A DNA stretch of 64,000 bases from Rhizobium rhizoryzae (GTDB taxonomy: Bacteria > Pseudomonadota > Alphaproteobacteria > Rhizobiales > Rhizobiaceae), in the NCBI RefSeq assembly GCF_011046895.1, contig NZ_CP049250.1, forward strand, positions 744,001-808,000, written 5' to 3'. Below the pieces are notes generated by a model that saw only the letters and a program-made list of their open reading frames with translations, had not been told where the DNA came from and did no database searches. Shown here one piece after another: positions 9,804 to 18,354 of the stretch (within the stretch, counting starts at the first letter, position 1; every line of letters starts with the position of its first letter). Both the position numbers and the translations under genes were made by a program.

Positions 9804-10613
9804 TTAACGCTGGACCGAGCCGGTGGTGTTCATATTGACGATGGAGCCTGATTTGATGATCTGCACCTCGCCCTTTCCGCCACCGGCCAGCAAATGGTCA
9901 GCAAATTGCGTGTCCGAGTCCTGCACGTCGGCAATGGATCGCAACGACAGCGTCAGGCGGTCTGCCATCTGCTGCGCGACCGCAATGACGCGCGCCTGAT
10001 CGGGAGTAAGTTCCAGAGTCGCGGTCGTGCCGATGACCGCCTGCGATCCGTCTTCCTTCTGCTCGATGCGCTGATCGATCGCCAGAACCCGGATGTTGTT
10101 GAGAACGTTTTCGGTGGAGTAGCTGCCCTGCTCGTTCTTGCGAACCATGATGACATCGACGCGGTCGTTCGGAAGCACGAAACCGCCAGCGCCGGTCGCG
10201 ACGGAAATTTCGGTCGCGACAGCGCGCTTGCCACTGGGAAGAATGGACGACATGATCCGATTGGATGAATCCGCTACCTTTTCGGCGCGAACCGGCTCGC
10301 CCGCAAACAGCGGAAGGCGCACGATGGCGCCGTTCAGTTCCTCAATCGCCTTTGGCCTTGCGCTCTCGGTGATGAAGCCTTCCACCACGCCGCCTTCCGG
10401 CCAGGCCATCCAGTGGATCGATTTTTCATTGAGGCGTGCCCCGACAGGAAGATTGGCCGATGAGACCAAGACATTGGTTGTCGGCTCCTTGCGGATGACC
10501 TCCAACGGCGTCTCGACAACAGTCTTCTCACCTGACAGCCTCAAGGCCAGCATACCGGCAAGGCCGGCTGCAACCACAGCGACGGTAAGAATGATCAGAC
10601 GGGCGGGTTTCAT
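9804..10613 (-). CDS. cpaB: CpaB/RcpC, pilus assembly protein with SAF domain
   Basis: Periplasmic partner of the secretin, needed for stable pilus assembly. It has an N-terminal membrane helix (5-25) followed by a SAF-type domain (about 45-110, NLPVGARLNEKSIHWMAWP) and the RcpC C-terminal domain with VLPNDRVDVIMVRKNE near residue 145. Length (269) fits. A 127-bp gap carrying an exact CtrA-type box separates it from cpaA, so it may head its own transcript. Confidence 0.92.
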   Translation of the reverse strand: MKPARLIILTVAVVAAGLAGMLALRLSGEKTVVETPLEVIRKEPTTNVLVSSANLPVGARLNEKSIHWMAWPEGGVVEGFITESARPKAIEELNGAIVRLPLFAGEPVRAEKVADSSNRIMSSILPSGKRAVATEISVATGAGGFVLPNDRVDVIMVRKNEQGSYSTENVLNNIRVLAIDQRIEQKEDGSQAVIGTTATLELTPDQARVIAVAQQMADRLTLSLRSIADVQDSDTQFADHLLAGGGKGEVQIIKSGSIVNMNTTGSVQR

Positions 10614-10700
10614 GGCAAATCCTTGACGGGACCAACTGGTTTCCCGCAGATTTGACCGCGAATGGTGTAATTATAGTTAACGTCTGCCTAGGAGACATGG

Positions 10701-10715
10701 TTAAGCAGAGTTTAA
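10701..10715. promoter_or_regulatory. Candidate CtrA box, TTAA-N7-TTAA
   Basis: TTAA-GCAGAGT-TTAA matches the CtrA full-site spacing exactly. It lies 88-102 bp upstream of the cpaB start, in the only long gap inside the leftward pilus operon. CtrA controls pilus genes in Caulobacter; use of this site is an inference. Confidence 0.45.
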
Positions 10716-10740
10716 ATCAATTTGTTGCAAGTCTTCGAAC

Positions 10741-11235
10741 TCAAGAAGCCGTCAAAAAGATCGGCGCCTGCGGCATGGCCATGAGCGCACCGGCAGCAAT
10801 CGCTATCCCATAGGGTATCTTTTTTGCCGTGGTCAGCGATGCGGGTAGCCAGACACCGCGATCGGTCACCAAATGAGATTTCCAACGGATTGCGAGTATG
10901 GCGAGGGTTAGAACCCCGCCAGCAAACGCCACATTGACAAGGAAGACCAGGAGAGCCGGTGTCAGGCCGAACCAGAGCGCGAGTGCCGTGAGCAGCTTTG
11001 CATCGCCGCCACCCATCACGTTCAGCACGAAGAGCAGAAAACAAACCGCGAAAACCGCGACGGCCACTCCGAGGGAGTAGCCTATCGCGGCCGCGGACAT
11101 ATCAGAAAGCCAAGCGGCTGGAATGAATAGGATGATGAGCGCCAAGCATAATGCGTTCGGAATTTTCATGGAGAAGAGATCACTGACAGCTGCGTAAACG
11201 ACAGCCGACAAGAAAAGTACCATGAGAAAGATCAC
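10741..11235 (-). CDS. cpaA: CpaA/TadV, prepilin peptidase (A24 family)
   Basis: A membrane aspartic protease that cleaves the Flp prepilin after its leader glycine. The two catalytic aspartates are visible: SDLFSMKIPN near residue 18 and GGGDAKLL near 80. The 164-residue, all-helical protein is the short form without an N-methylation domain, as usual for TadV/CpaA. Translation probably starts at the GTG at 11235; an ATG at 11223 is an alternative. It follows the pilin gene by 115 bp. Confidence 0.92.
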   Translation of the reverse strand: MIFLMVLFLSAVVYAAVSDLFSMKIPNALCLALIILFIPAAWLSDMSAAAIGYSLGVAVAVFAVCFLLFVLNVMGGGDAKLLTALALWFGLTPALLVFLVNVAFAGGVLTLAILAIRWKSHLVTDRGVWLPASLTTAKKIPYGIAIAAGALMAMPQAPIFLTAS

Positions 11236-11350
11236 TACACGCCTATCCTACCATGGGAGTCGGAATCTGCGGATCACTCATAGATGCCGAAGCTCAATAC
11301 AGGATCGCAGTCACCAAGCATGGGCCACTAACATCCAGAGATAATCAGGC

Positions 11351-11527
11351 TTACTTGGAAGCCTTATCCAGGTATGTGGAAATGTTAGTGAACTGGTTGT
11401 TCAGCTTGTTACCGAGCGCGCTGGCGCCAGCAATGAGGGCAACCGAAATCAGGGCGGCGATCAGACCATATTCGATGGCCGTTGCACCCGACTCTTCCTT
11501 TACGAAACGTGCGAAAATCTTGGACAT
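11351..11527 (-). CDS. pilA: Flp/Fap-type major pilin
   Basis: A 58-residue prepilin, the subunit of the Flp pilus. The leader MSKIFARFVKEESG ends in glycine and is followed by ATAIEYGLIAALISVA, so processing puts Glu at +5 and Tyr at +6, the hallmark EY pair of Flp pilins. The hydrophobic helix then runs to about residue 38, with a short hydrophilic tail. An AGGAGAG ribosome site lies 4 bp upstream. It is the first gene of the leftward cpa operon. A CtrA-like box lies about 114 bp upstream. Confidence 0.95.
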   Translation of the reverse strand: MSKIFARFVKEESGATAIEYGLIAALISVALIAGASALGNKLNNQFTNISTYLDKASK

Positions 11528-11927
11528 GCGTCTCTCCTAACTCCGGGGATCTCTATTCTCAGCATTGCCGACAACTGTTGTCCGCTGTTCGGTGAGCCCA
11601 AATTACGGAGAGGCGATTTCCATTCACTTAAAAAATCTGGTTACGTTTCGGTTAACAAGGCCTTCCAACCGCCATGGTAAAACACCGATAAAGCGAATTG
11701 TTTCAATTTTATCTAGAGGCCTGTTTTGATGACCTCATCAGCGTAATCACTGGAGGCGCTGCTATTTTAGCTTTTATCGATTGACGCGCACGCCCCGAAA
11801 CAAGACAACCTGCGCACGAATAAGCTGTCCCAAATCGGCATTTTGGCCTGAAATGCGCCATTAAGATTTCATTCACCAAATTGCTTCATGGTCTGAAACA
11901 GTACATCTATTTGAAGGCTGAAAGCCC
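11528..11927. other. Intergenic region between divergent pilus transcripts
   Basis: This 400-bp AT-richer stretch separates the leftward pilin operon from the rightward secretin-N-domain gene. It must hold both promoters. I see no convincing sigma-70 hexamers that I would commit to, but it contains the CtrA-like box at 11641-11655. No coding sequence is apparent. Confidence 0.6.
11641..11655 (-). promoter_or_regulatory. CtrA-like box upstream of the pilin gene
   Basis: On the minus strand the sequence is TTAA-CCGAAAC-GTAA, one base off the TTAA-N7-TTAA site. It lies 114-128 bp upstream of the pilin start. Its core closely resembles the exact box at 57504 (TTAACCGAACGTTAA). Confidence 0.35.
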
Positions 11928-12350
11928 ATGCCGTCGAAATTGCTGGCCGCGCTTCTGGCCGCCATCTCTTTTGCTGTTCCTGCCACGGCCTTCTGCGAGG
12001 ACGCTGGTGGACTCATGCGTGTCTATATGAATCAGGCACGCATTCTGAAGCTCGATCGGCCGGTCAGCAAGGTCATCGTCGGGAATGCTCAAGTGGCGGA
12101 TGCGACGGTCGCCGACCCGCAGACAATCGTTCTGACGGGGCGCTCCTATGGCGCCACGAATCTTGTTCTCCTTGATGCGGAAGGCAACGCAATTGCCGAT
12201 GAACGCGTCATTGTATCGATTGACGAAGGCAACACAGTACGCGTGTTCCGCCAGACAGATCGCGCCGTTCTTTCCTGTACGCCGAACTGTGAGCAGCACT
12301 CCGCCAGCAATGGCGCCAGCGGCGCGACGAATGGCACCGCTGGAAACTAA
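11928..12350 (+). CDS. Stand-alone pilus/secretin N-terminal-domain protein
   Basis: A 140-residue exported protein with a signal peptide (about 1-22, AVPATAFCED) and a single domain matching the pilus-formation N-terminal domain found at the front of CpaC-type secretins: MNQARILKLDRPVSKVIVGN, then VADPQTIVLTGRSYGATNLV. There is no secretin domain; the C-terminal tail is low-complexity (SASNGASGATNGTAGN) after two cysteines. It heads a rightward group with two TadE-like genes inside the pilus locus, so it probably acts in Tad assembly in the periplasm. Its exact role is unknown. Confidence 0.8.
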   Translation: MPSKLLAALLAAISFAVPATAFCEDAGGLMRVYMNQARILKLDRPVSKVIVGNAQVADATVADPQTIVLTGRSYGATNLVLLDAEGNAIADERVIVSIDEGNTVRVFRQTDRAVLSCTPNCEQHSASNGASGATNGTAGN

Positions 12351-12504
12351 GCTGTTTCCTCGCATGTCGTTATCGCAAAACCGCTGCACACTTTTGCGCG
12401 ACATGCTGCAAGCTGTTCCTTACTGGTGCAAATAGAACGACCGCGGCAACGGAATATCAATAAAGTCGGCATAGCGTCGGACCTTCCACGGAGACGTTAC
12501 TGCC

Positions 12505-13137
12505 ATGTGTGAGGATCACGGATCCCGGCCCACCATTTCGGCCCAGGCACCGCGACAAAGCCCCCGACGGCGGTTCTGGCGATCGCAGGATGGCGCCGCG
12601 GCGATTGAGTTTGCCATTCTGGCCATTCCTTACTTCATGATCATCTTTGCAATCATTGAGACCTTCGTTGCCTACACGGCAGAACAGGTGATCGGCAATG
12701 CGACCGACACGCTGGCGAGACAGTTGCGAACTGGTCAGATCACGGCGGGTCTTGGCCGAACGACGGACAAGAACCAGACGCAGTTCCGTCAATTGTTCTG
12801 CGACGAGATCTCCATCATGATCTCGTGCTCTGCGACCGAGATCGCGACACCGACGCAACTTTATCTCGATGTCCGCAGCTTCGCGACCTTCGCTCTTGTG
12901 CCAACAGCAATCCCGCGAAAATCGACGAGCACCTACGCGGATCTGGACCCGACAAGCTTCGGCTATAGCCCGGGCGGACCGAAATCAATCAATATCGTGC
13001 GTGCCTATTACCGCTGGCAGATCATCACGGATCTTATCCGGCCTTATGTCACAAACATCAGGCCCGCAGACGGATCGCTTCCAACCGATTTCCTGATCGT
13101 TGCCACCGCAGCTTTCCAGAACGAGGATTACCCATGA
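12505..13137 (+). CDS. tadE: TadE-like pseudopilin
   Basis: A minor pilin-like protein of the Tad system. After a basic N-terminus (RQSPRRRFWRSQ) comes the TadE motif DGAAAIEFAILAIPYFMIIF at about residues 30-49, a pilin-like hydrophobic helix with the key Glu. The remainder is a 150-residue extracytoplasmic domain. It overlaps the next TadE-like gene by ATGA (13134-13137), which indicates translational coupling. Confidence 0.87.
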   Translation: MCEDHGSRPTISAQAPRQSPRRRFWRSQDGAAAIEFAILAIPYFMIIFAIIETFVAYTAEQVIGNATDTLARQLRTGQITAGLGRTTDKNQTQFRQLFCDEISIMISCSATEIATPTQLYLDVRSFATFALVPTAIPRKSTSTYADLDPTSFGYSPGGPKSINIVRAYYRWQIITDLIRPYVTNIRPADGSLPTDFLIVATAAFQNEDYP

Positions 13138-13754
13138 GGATCTTCGGAGGAAACCGTATCGGCACAAAGGCAGCAGAAGCAGCCCGTTTTGGCGGGATCA
13201 TCCTGCCACTGCGTCGACTGCTGGCCGACCGGCGCGGCGTCGGGGCGGTGGAGTTTGCCATCATCGCGCCGATCCTGATCGCGATCTACATCACCTGTTT
13301 CGAGCTGACGATGGGCCTCAGCGTCTCCAAGCGGGTGACGAAGGCAACAGGCACGATCGCGGACCTTGTCACGCAGCAGACGAGCGTGACGAAGCTTTAC
13401 CTCGCAAGCATGATCGACGTCAGCAAGGCGATCTTCGTTCCCTACAATACCAGTACGACCAACCTGAAGCTGAAGGTTACGGGTATCTCGGTCGATTCCA
13501 CGGGAACGCCTAAGGTCGCTTGGTCCTGGGACCAGGGCGGCGGCAGGCCTTATGCTGTCGGCGCGACAGTGACGGACGTGCCCACCGAATTGAAGACGGC
13601 GAACTCGTTTCTTGTGCGGTCGGAACTTTCCGTACCCCATGAGCTGTTCATGCTGATGCCGGTTCTCTCGTCCGAAACAAGGTCCATCACAATCTCCCGC
13701 AGCTACTTCTACCGCCAGAGAATGGGCGATTCCATCACCTGCAGCGATTGCTGA
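13134..13754 (+). CDS. Second TadE/TadF-like pseudopilin
   Basis: Paralogue-type partner of the upstream gene. The pilin-like segment RRGVGAVEFAIIAPILIAIY lies at about residues 33-52, again with a Glu in the hydrophobic helix. The following domain is about 150 residues and contains no recognisable enzyme motif. It could be called TadE, TadF or a short TadG; the last is usually longer and has a von Willebrand domain, which is absent here. Coupled to the gene before it by a 4-bp overlap. Confidence 0.82.
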   Translation: MRIFGGNRIGTKAAEAARFGGIILPLRRLLADRRGVGAVEFAIIAPILIAIYITCFELTMGLSVSKRVTKATGTIADLVTQQTSVTKLYLASMIDVSKAIFVPYNTSTTNLKLKVTGISVDSTGTPKVAWSWDQGGGRPYAVGATVTDVPTELKTANSFLVRSELSVPHELFMLMPVLSSETRSITISRSYFYRQRMGDSITCSDC

Positions 13755-13805
13755 TCCGGGCGCTCCAGTCAGCGACGAGATAGCGGTTTGCCGCTTGAGA
13801 CGGCT

Positions 13806-13829
13806 CCGTATAAGAAGGGAAGAATACGG
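13806..13829. promoter_or_regulatory. Inverted repeat upstream of deoB
   Basis: CCGTAT and ATACGG are separated by 12 bp and end 35 bp before the deoB start. It could be an operator or an mRNA hairpin in the deoB leader. No regulator gene is adjacent. Confidence 0.3.
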
Positions 13830-13864
13830 ATCAGTGTCCGTAAAAGCTTTCTCTCGCAGGTGAA

Positions 13865-15088
13865 ATGATGGCGCGTGCTTTTCTTTTTGTTCTGGATTCC
13901 TTCGGCATAGGCGGTGCGCGCGACGCAGATCGCTATGGAGATCTTGGGGCAGACACCCTCGGCCACATTGCCGAATACTGCGCAGGCGGAGCCGCAGACC
14001 GAAAAGGCCTGCGCGAAGGGCCGCTGAAGCTTCCGAACATGTCGGCACTCGGGCTGCTCCATGCGGCCAAGCTGTCGACGGGCGCCTTTCCGACAGGGAT
14101 GCCGGTTCCGGAAAAGCTTTACGGGCTCTATGGCGCAGCAAGCGAAGTATCGCGCGGCAAAGACACACCATCCGGCCATTGGGAAATTGCAGGCGTGCCT
14201 GTGACGTTCAACTGGGGTTATTTTCCGACGGAAGGCGACGCTTTCTCTCCCGAACTGGTTGAGGCTATCTGTCGAGAGGCAGAAGTTCCGGGCATTCTTG
14301 GCAATTGCCATGCCTCGGGAACGGAGATCATCGCGCAATGGGGCGAAGAGCACATCCGCACCGGCAAGCCGATCTGCTACACCTCCTCCGATTCGGTATT
14401 CCAGATCGCCGCGCATGAGACCCATTTTGGACTCGAGCGACTGTTGAAACTGTGCGAAACCGTTCGAACCCTGCTGGATCCGCTTAATATCGGGCGCGTG
14501 ATCGCAAGGCCCTTCATTGGCGAAAGTGCTTCAACTTTCGAGCGGACCGGGAACCGCCGGGATTTTTCCGTTCTTCCACCAGAACCCACCTTGCTGGACC
14601 GGCTTGTCGAAGCAGGGCGCAGCGTTCACGCCGTCGGCAAAATCGGAGACATTTTTGCTCATCAGGGTGTCTCCCGTATCATCAAGGCAAATGGCAACAT
14701 GGCCCTGATGGATGCGACACTCAGCGTTATCGATGAGGCTCAGGACGGCGATCTCGTCTTCACCAATTTCGTCGATTTCGACATGCTCTATGGCCATCGA
14801 CGCGATGTCCCCGGCTATGCCGCTGCACTGGAGGCTTTCGATGCACGACTTGGCGAAGTCAGCCGCAAGCTGGGTCCGGGCGATCTTCTGATCCTGACCG
14901 CGGACCATGGTTGTGACCCGACCTGGCGCGGAACTGATCATACGCGCGAAAGGGTTCCGGTTCTGGCCTTCGGGCAGGGGCTGGGCTCACGAACCATCGG
15001 CATTCGCGGCACCTATGCCGATATCGGCGAAACGATTGCTGCGCATCTCGGCATTCCGGCAGGCAAACACGGACGGAGCTTCCTGTGA
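13865..15088 (+). CDS. deoB: Phosphopentomutase
   Basis: Interconverts (deoxy)ribose-1-phosphate and -5-phosphate, linking nucleoside phosphorolysis to central metabolism. The protein belongs to the alkaline-phosphatase superfamily: the metal-binding N-terminus [15 protein letters not shown] (about 7-21), the catalytic threonine in [10 protein letters not shown] (about 98-107) and the C-terminal metal site [18 protein letters not shown]. Its 407 residues match E. coli DeoB (407). The next codon after the first ATG is also ATG. The stop overlaps the add start, so the two are coupled. Confidence 0.96.
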   Translation: MMARAFLFVLDSFGIGGARDADRYGDLGADTLGHIAEYCAGGAADRKGLREGPLKLPNMSALGLLHAAKLSTGAFPTGMPVPEKLYGLYGAASEVSRGKDTPSGHWEIAGVPVTFNWGYFPTEGDAFSPELVEAICREAEVPGILGNCHASGTEIIAQWGEEHIRTGKPICYTSSDSVFQIAAHETHFGLERLLKLCETVRTLLDPLNIGRVIARPFIGESASTFERTGNRRDFSVLPPEPTLLDRLVEAGRSVHAVGKIGDIFAHQGVSRIIKANGNMALMDATLSVIDEAQDGDLVFTNFVDFDMLYGHRRDVPGYAAALEAFDARLGEVSRKLGPGDLLILTADHGCDPTWRGTDHTRERVPVLAFGQGLGSRTIGIRGTYADIGETIAAHLGIPAGKHGRSFL

Positions 15089-16101
15089 CACATCATCTCC
15101 TGAAGGCAGAGATCCACTGCCACATCGAGGGCGCTGCGCCGCCCACCCTCGCCATTGCACAGGCGCGGCGGTATGGCGTCGATCCCTTCAGTTTCATGGC
15201 GGGAGATACTTACGCGTGGAACGACTTCGCCGAGTTCATCAAGGCCTACGATCGGGTTGCCGCCCTGTTTCGCACCGAGGCCGATTATGCCCTGCTGACC
15301 GAGACTTATCTGACCGAACTGGCAGCCATCAACACAATCTATAGCGAAATCATCGTTTCGCCGGACCATGGAGACCGCATCGGCCTTGGGGCGGACGCCT
15401 ATCTGGCAGGCATATGCCAGGGCATTCATTCGGCACGGGAAAAGACGGGCATCGAAACACGTATTATTGTCACGGGCGAGCGTCACTTTGGTCCCGAGAG
15501 CGTCGTCAAGGCCGCCCGCTATGCGGCAGCAAGCCGCAACCCGCTCATCACTGGCTTCAATCTGGCCGGTGAAGAGCGGATGAACCGCGTGGCAGATTAT
15601 GCGCCAGCCTTCGATATCGCGCGGGAGGCCGGGCTCGGTCTCACCATTCACGCGGGCGAGGTCTGCGGTGCCTTCAGCGTAACCGATGCTCTGGATCACA
15701 TTCATCCGGCCCGCATCGGTCACGGCGTTCGCTCGATCGAGGATCCCTCTCTCATCGAACGGCTGGTCCATGAACAGGTGGTCCTGGAAGTCTGCCCCGG
15801 CTCCAACGTAGCGTTGAATGTGTTTCCAAGCTTTGACAGCCATCCCTTGCCGCGACTGATTGAGGCGGGCGTGCGAGTCTGCATCAACTCTGACGATCCG
15901 CCGTTTTTCCGCACATCGCTGGCACAGGAATATGAGATCGCATCCACCATCATGAGACTGACCGATCACCAGATCAACGTGATGACGCGCACGGCGCTGG
16001 AATCGGCATTCGTGGACGCGTCCACCAGGACAGCTCTTCTCGCACGGTTTGATCAATCCGTGGAAGACACGGCTGGGGATGGCGGCTCAAACAGCGGTTG
16101 A
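15085..16101 (+). CDS. add: Adenosine deaminase
   Basis: Hydrolyses (deoxy)adenosine to (deoxy)inosine and ammonia. The GTG start at 15085 overlaps the deoB stop (GTGA). The zinc site is complete: HCHIEG near residue 10 (HxH), TIHAGEVCG near 190 with the catalytic Glu, RIGHGVR near 212 and NSDDPPFF near 270. Length (338) matches bacterial Add. The order deoB-add-upp makes a purine/pyrimidine salvage block. Confidence 0.95.
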   Translation: MTHHLLKAEIHCHIEGAAPPTLAIAQARRYGVDPFSFMAGDTYAWNDFAEFIKAYDRVAALFRTEADYALLTETYLTELAAINTIYSEIIVSPDHGDRIGLGADAYLAGICQGIHSAREKTGIETRIIVTGERHFGPESVVKAARYAAASRNPLITGFNLAGEERMNRVADYAPAFDIAREAGLGLTIHAGEVCGAFSVTDALDHIHPARIGHGVRSIEDPSLIERLVHEQVVLEVCPGSNVALNVFPSFDSHPLPRLIEAGVRVCINSDDPPFFRTSLAQEYEIASTIMRLTDHQINVMTRTALESAFVDASTRTALLARFDQSVEDTAGDGGSNSG

Positions 16102-16174
16102 TGTCTTGCGAAGCCGCGCATTTGCGTAGATGAAGAAACGAGAAGAGAAATAAGAAGAGCGAAGGCAGGTTCTC

Positions 16175-16804
16175 ATGGACGGCGTGACAGTCATCAATCA
16201 TCCTCTGGTGCAGCACAAGCTGACCATCATGCGGCGCAAGGAAACCTCGACTTCGAGTTTTCGCCGGTTGCTTCGCGAGATCTCGACTCTCCTCTGCTAT
16301 GAGGTGACGCGCGATCTCGAGCTGACGATGGAAACAATCGAAACGCCGCTTACAGAGATGCAGTCGCCGATCCTGGAAGGCAAGAAGCTTGTCTTCGCCT
16401 CCATTCTGCGGGCTGGCAATGGTCTTCTGGAAGGCATGCTGGAACTCGTGCCGGCTGCCCGCGTCTCCCATGTTGGCGTCTATCGCGACCACGAAACGCT
16501 TGAAGCCGTCGAATATTATTTCAAGGCTCCGGAGAATCTTGCAGAGCGCCTGGTCATCGTCGTCGACCCGATGCTGGCTACCGGCAATTCCTCCATTGCA
16601 GCTATCGAGAAGCTCAAGGAACGCGGCGCGAAGAACCTTCGCTTCCTGTGCCTGCTCGCAGCGCCGGAAGGCATCAAGAACTTCCAGGAAGCACATCCTG
16701 ATGTGCCGATCTTCACCGCCTCCATCGACAGCCATCTGAACGAGAAGGGCTATATCATGCCAGGTCTCGGCGATGCCGGCGACCGCATGTACGGCACCAA
16801 GTAA
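16175..16804 (+). CDS. upp: Uracil phosphoribosyltransferase
   Basis: Makes UMP from uracil and PRPP. The PRPP-binding loop is [15 protein letters not shown] (about 130-144) and the C-terminal uracil-binding region is [18 protein letters not shown]. Its 209 residues match E. coli Upp (208). It follows add after 73 bp, probably on the same transcript, and is closed by a clear terminator. Confidence 0.96.
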   Translation: MDGVTVINHPLVQHKLTIMRRKETSTSSFRRLLREISTLLCYEVTRDLELTMETIETPLTEMQSPILEGKKLVFASILRAGNGLLEGMLELVPAARVSHVGVYRDHETLEAVEYYFKAPENLAERLVIVVDPMLATGNSSIAAIEKLKERGAKNLRFLCLLAAPEGIKNFQEAHPDVPIFTASIDSHLNEKGYIMPGLGDAGDRMYGTK

Positions 16805-16829
16805 GCTGCCGTTAACCACGACTGAAATG

Positions 16830-16861
16830 ACGCCCGCCGTTCATCACTGCGGGCGTTTTTC
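16830..16861 (+). terminator. Rho-independent terminator after upp
   Basis: ACGCCCGC (16830-16837) pairs with GCGGGCGT (16849-16856), followed by TTTTTC. It would end the deoB-add-upp transcript. Confidence 0.88.
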
Positions 16862-16913
16862 GTTCAATCTTGTGGTGTAGGGTCGATCGACTATCATCAT
16901 CGTCAAGGTTCCC

Positions 16914-17435
16914 ATGCTGCGCTTCGTCCTCCTGTTAAGCTTTGTCGCCGCAGCCGCATCGCAGATCCCTTATGTGATGGGCCTTACCCGAACGTCCACT
17001 GCATCGCAGGAGGCCACGCTTGCTATGCCGCCCACGTCCGGGAAAGGAGCTGGTATCACCGGCGGCTCGGGCGTTACTCTCAGTGCCGATGCTCGCGGTC
17101 ATTTTCAGGCGACCTTTCGCTTGAATGGCAAGCCTGTGGAGGGCTTGGTCGACACAGGCGCCTCTTCCATCGCCATTAACGAAACCACGGCAAAACGGCT
17201 CGGCTTCTCCAGCAATTCTCTGGACTACCGCTATGCCATCAGCACCGCCAACGGCTCGACCAAAGGCGCTCTGGTGCGCCTTGATAGGGTGGAGATCGGC
17301 AGCATCCGGGTCACTGGCGTCGATGCAATGGTTCTCAAGGATGATGCTCTCAGCGGCACACTGATCGGCATGAGTTTTCTGAAACGACTTTCGTCGTTTC
17401 AGGTCGCCGATGGTTCACTGAAGCTCGTTCCGTAA
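16914..17435 (+). CDS. Retropepsin-like (clan AA) aspartic protease
   Basis: A membrane-anchored single-lobe aspartic protease of the bacterial family that dimerises to form its active site. It has an N-terminal membrane/signal helix (1-20), a low-complexity linker (30-60), the catalytic motif VDTGASSIAIN near residue 79, and the later flap and IGMSFLKRL segment near 147. Residue count (173) fits the family. Such proteins are widespread in alphaproteobacteria; natural substrates are mostly unknown. The next gene is convergent, 15 bp away. Confidence 0.85.
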   Translation: MLRFVLLLSFVAAAASQIPYVMGLTRTSTASQEATLAMPPTSGKGAGITGGSGVTLSADARGHFQATFRLNGKPVEGLVDTGASSIAINETTAKRLGFSSNSLDYRYAISTANGSTKGALVRLDRVEIGSIRVTGVDAMVLKDDALSGTLIGMSFLKRLSSFQVADGSLKLVP

Positions 17436-17450
17436 AGCGAAAGACCGAAC

Positions 17451-17954
17451 TCAGCTCTTTTTCAGATTGAGCTGTGTGGTAACGATGCTCCTGCCCGACT
17501 TCGGATCCTTGTCGATGGTCCTGATCTGGAGACCGTTGGCCCCAACCTTTCGAACCTCCATCCTCGCCTTCCGATCGCCATAGACCACGTTGGCCCAGGT
17601 CACATCGAAGCTGATGGTATTGCCAGAGCGCGACCCGACAAGTGTGGACGGCTTTCCAGACACGCCAACATAGGTTCCGGAGTAGCGGGCGCCGGATGCC
17701 GTGACATTGGCATTGAAGCCACGCGATATCACCACCAGTGCGCGACAGGATCCGTCCATCTGGAAGCGTGAAGCATTCGCCTTCGACTGCATGTTGCAGG
17801 TCACATTGACCTTCTGTCCGCCCAGTTCGCGAAGAACAAGTCCGCCACCGGTCCACCGCCCCTCGATGGATTTCAGAAATTGCTCTTCGGATGCGAATGC
17901 AGTTTCAATGGAAAGACAGGAAAATGCGAGCACTGTGGTGATCAGCAACTTCAT
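17451..17954 (-). CDS. Secreted protein of unknown function
   Basis: I do not recognise the family. From the ATG at 17954 the protein is 167 residues with a classical signal peptide (MKLLITTVLAFSCLSIETAFA). The mature part opens with EEQFLKSIEGRWTGGG and contains a Cys pair (NVTCNMQ and DGSCRALV) that could form a disulfide. The alternating hydrophobic pattern (ASGARYSGTYVGVSG, NTISFDVTWANVVYG) suggests a beta-rich, lipocalin- or avidin-like barrel. The frame is open to 17981, but the upstream residues lack signal character. Confidence 0.7.
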   Translation of the reverse strand: MKLLITTVLAFSCLSIETAFASEEQFLKSIEGRWTGGGLVLRELGGQKVNVTCNMQSKANASRFQMDGSCRALVVISRGFNANVTASGARYSGTYVGVSGKPSTLVGSRSGNTISFDVTWANVVYGDRKARMEVRKVGANGLQIRTIDKDPKSGRSIVTTQLNLKKS

Positions 17955-17981
17955 GAGGGTGTCTCCGGCTTTGGATGACAC

Positions 17982-18354
17982 AGAACATCATGACCCCGCA
18001 ATTCGTTCCACTTGGCGGATAGGGCCACCAAGGGCTGAGCTCAGGTTTGTTGGGAGATCAAGCAGATGGCGGACAAAAGGGAAATCCGCCCCATTCAAAA
18101 AAATTCAATACTTCAAAATTCCCAAGGGCCATCCGAAATGAAATGGTGAAGGCCGGTTACTGGCCTGGCGCAAACCGCTCGGCCATCGGCTCAATGCCCT
18201 TGCCTCAATGAACGGGAGTCAAATCTGGCTTGCCTAAATATGCCAGAGGAGTGCTAGAGCAGGTGCTATTGCTTCAGCGATTCTGCTTTCGAACTCCGTG
18301 AAAACCGCGACACAGAGCAGTTCAGGGACCCCGTCTTTACCGGAAATAAGCTGA
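17982..18354. other. Intergenic region, nothing recognised
   Basis: About 370 bp between two leftward genes. It holds the presumed promoter of the secreted protein at 17954 and the 3' end of the RTX-type gene transcript. No clear terminator, repeat or conserved reading frame was seen. Confidence 0.5.

Noticed and set aside
18066..18149. 27-codon frame with GGGAG site in the gap before the RTX-type gene
   Set aside because: No conserved feature, lies on the opposite strand to both neighbours, composition random.
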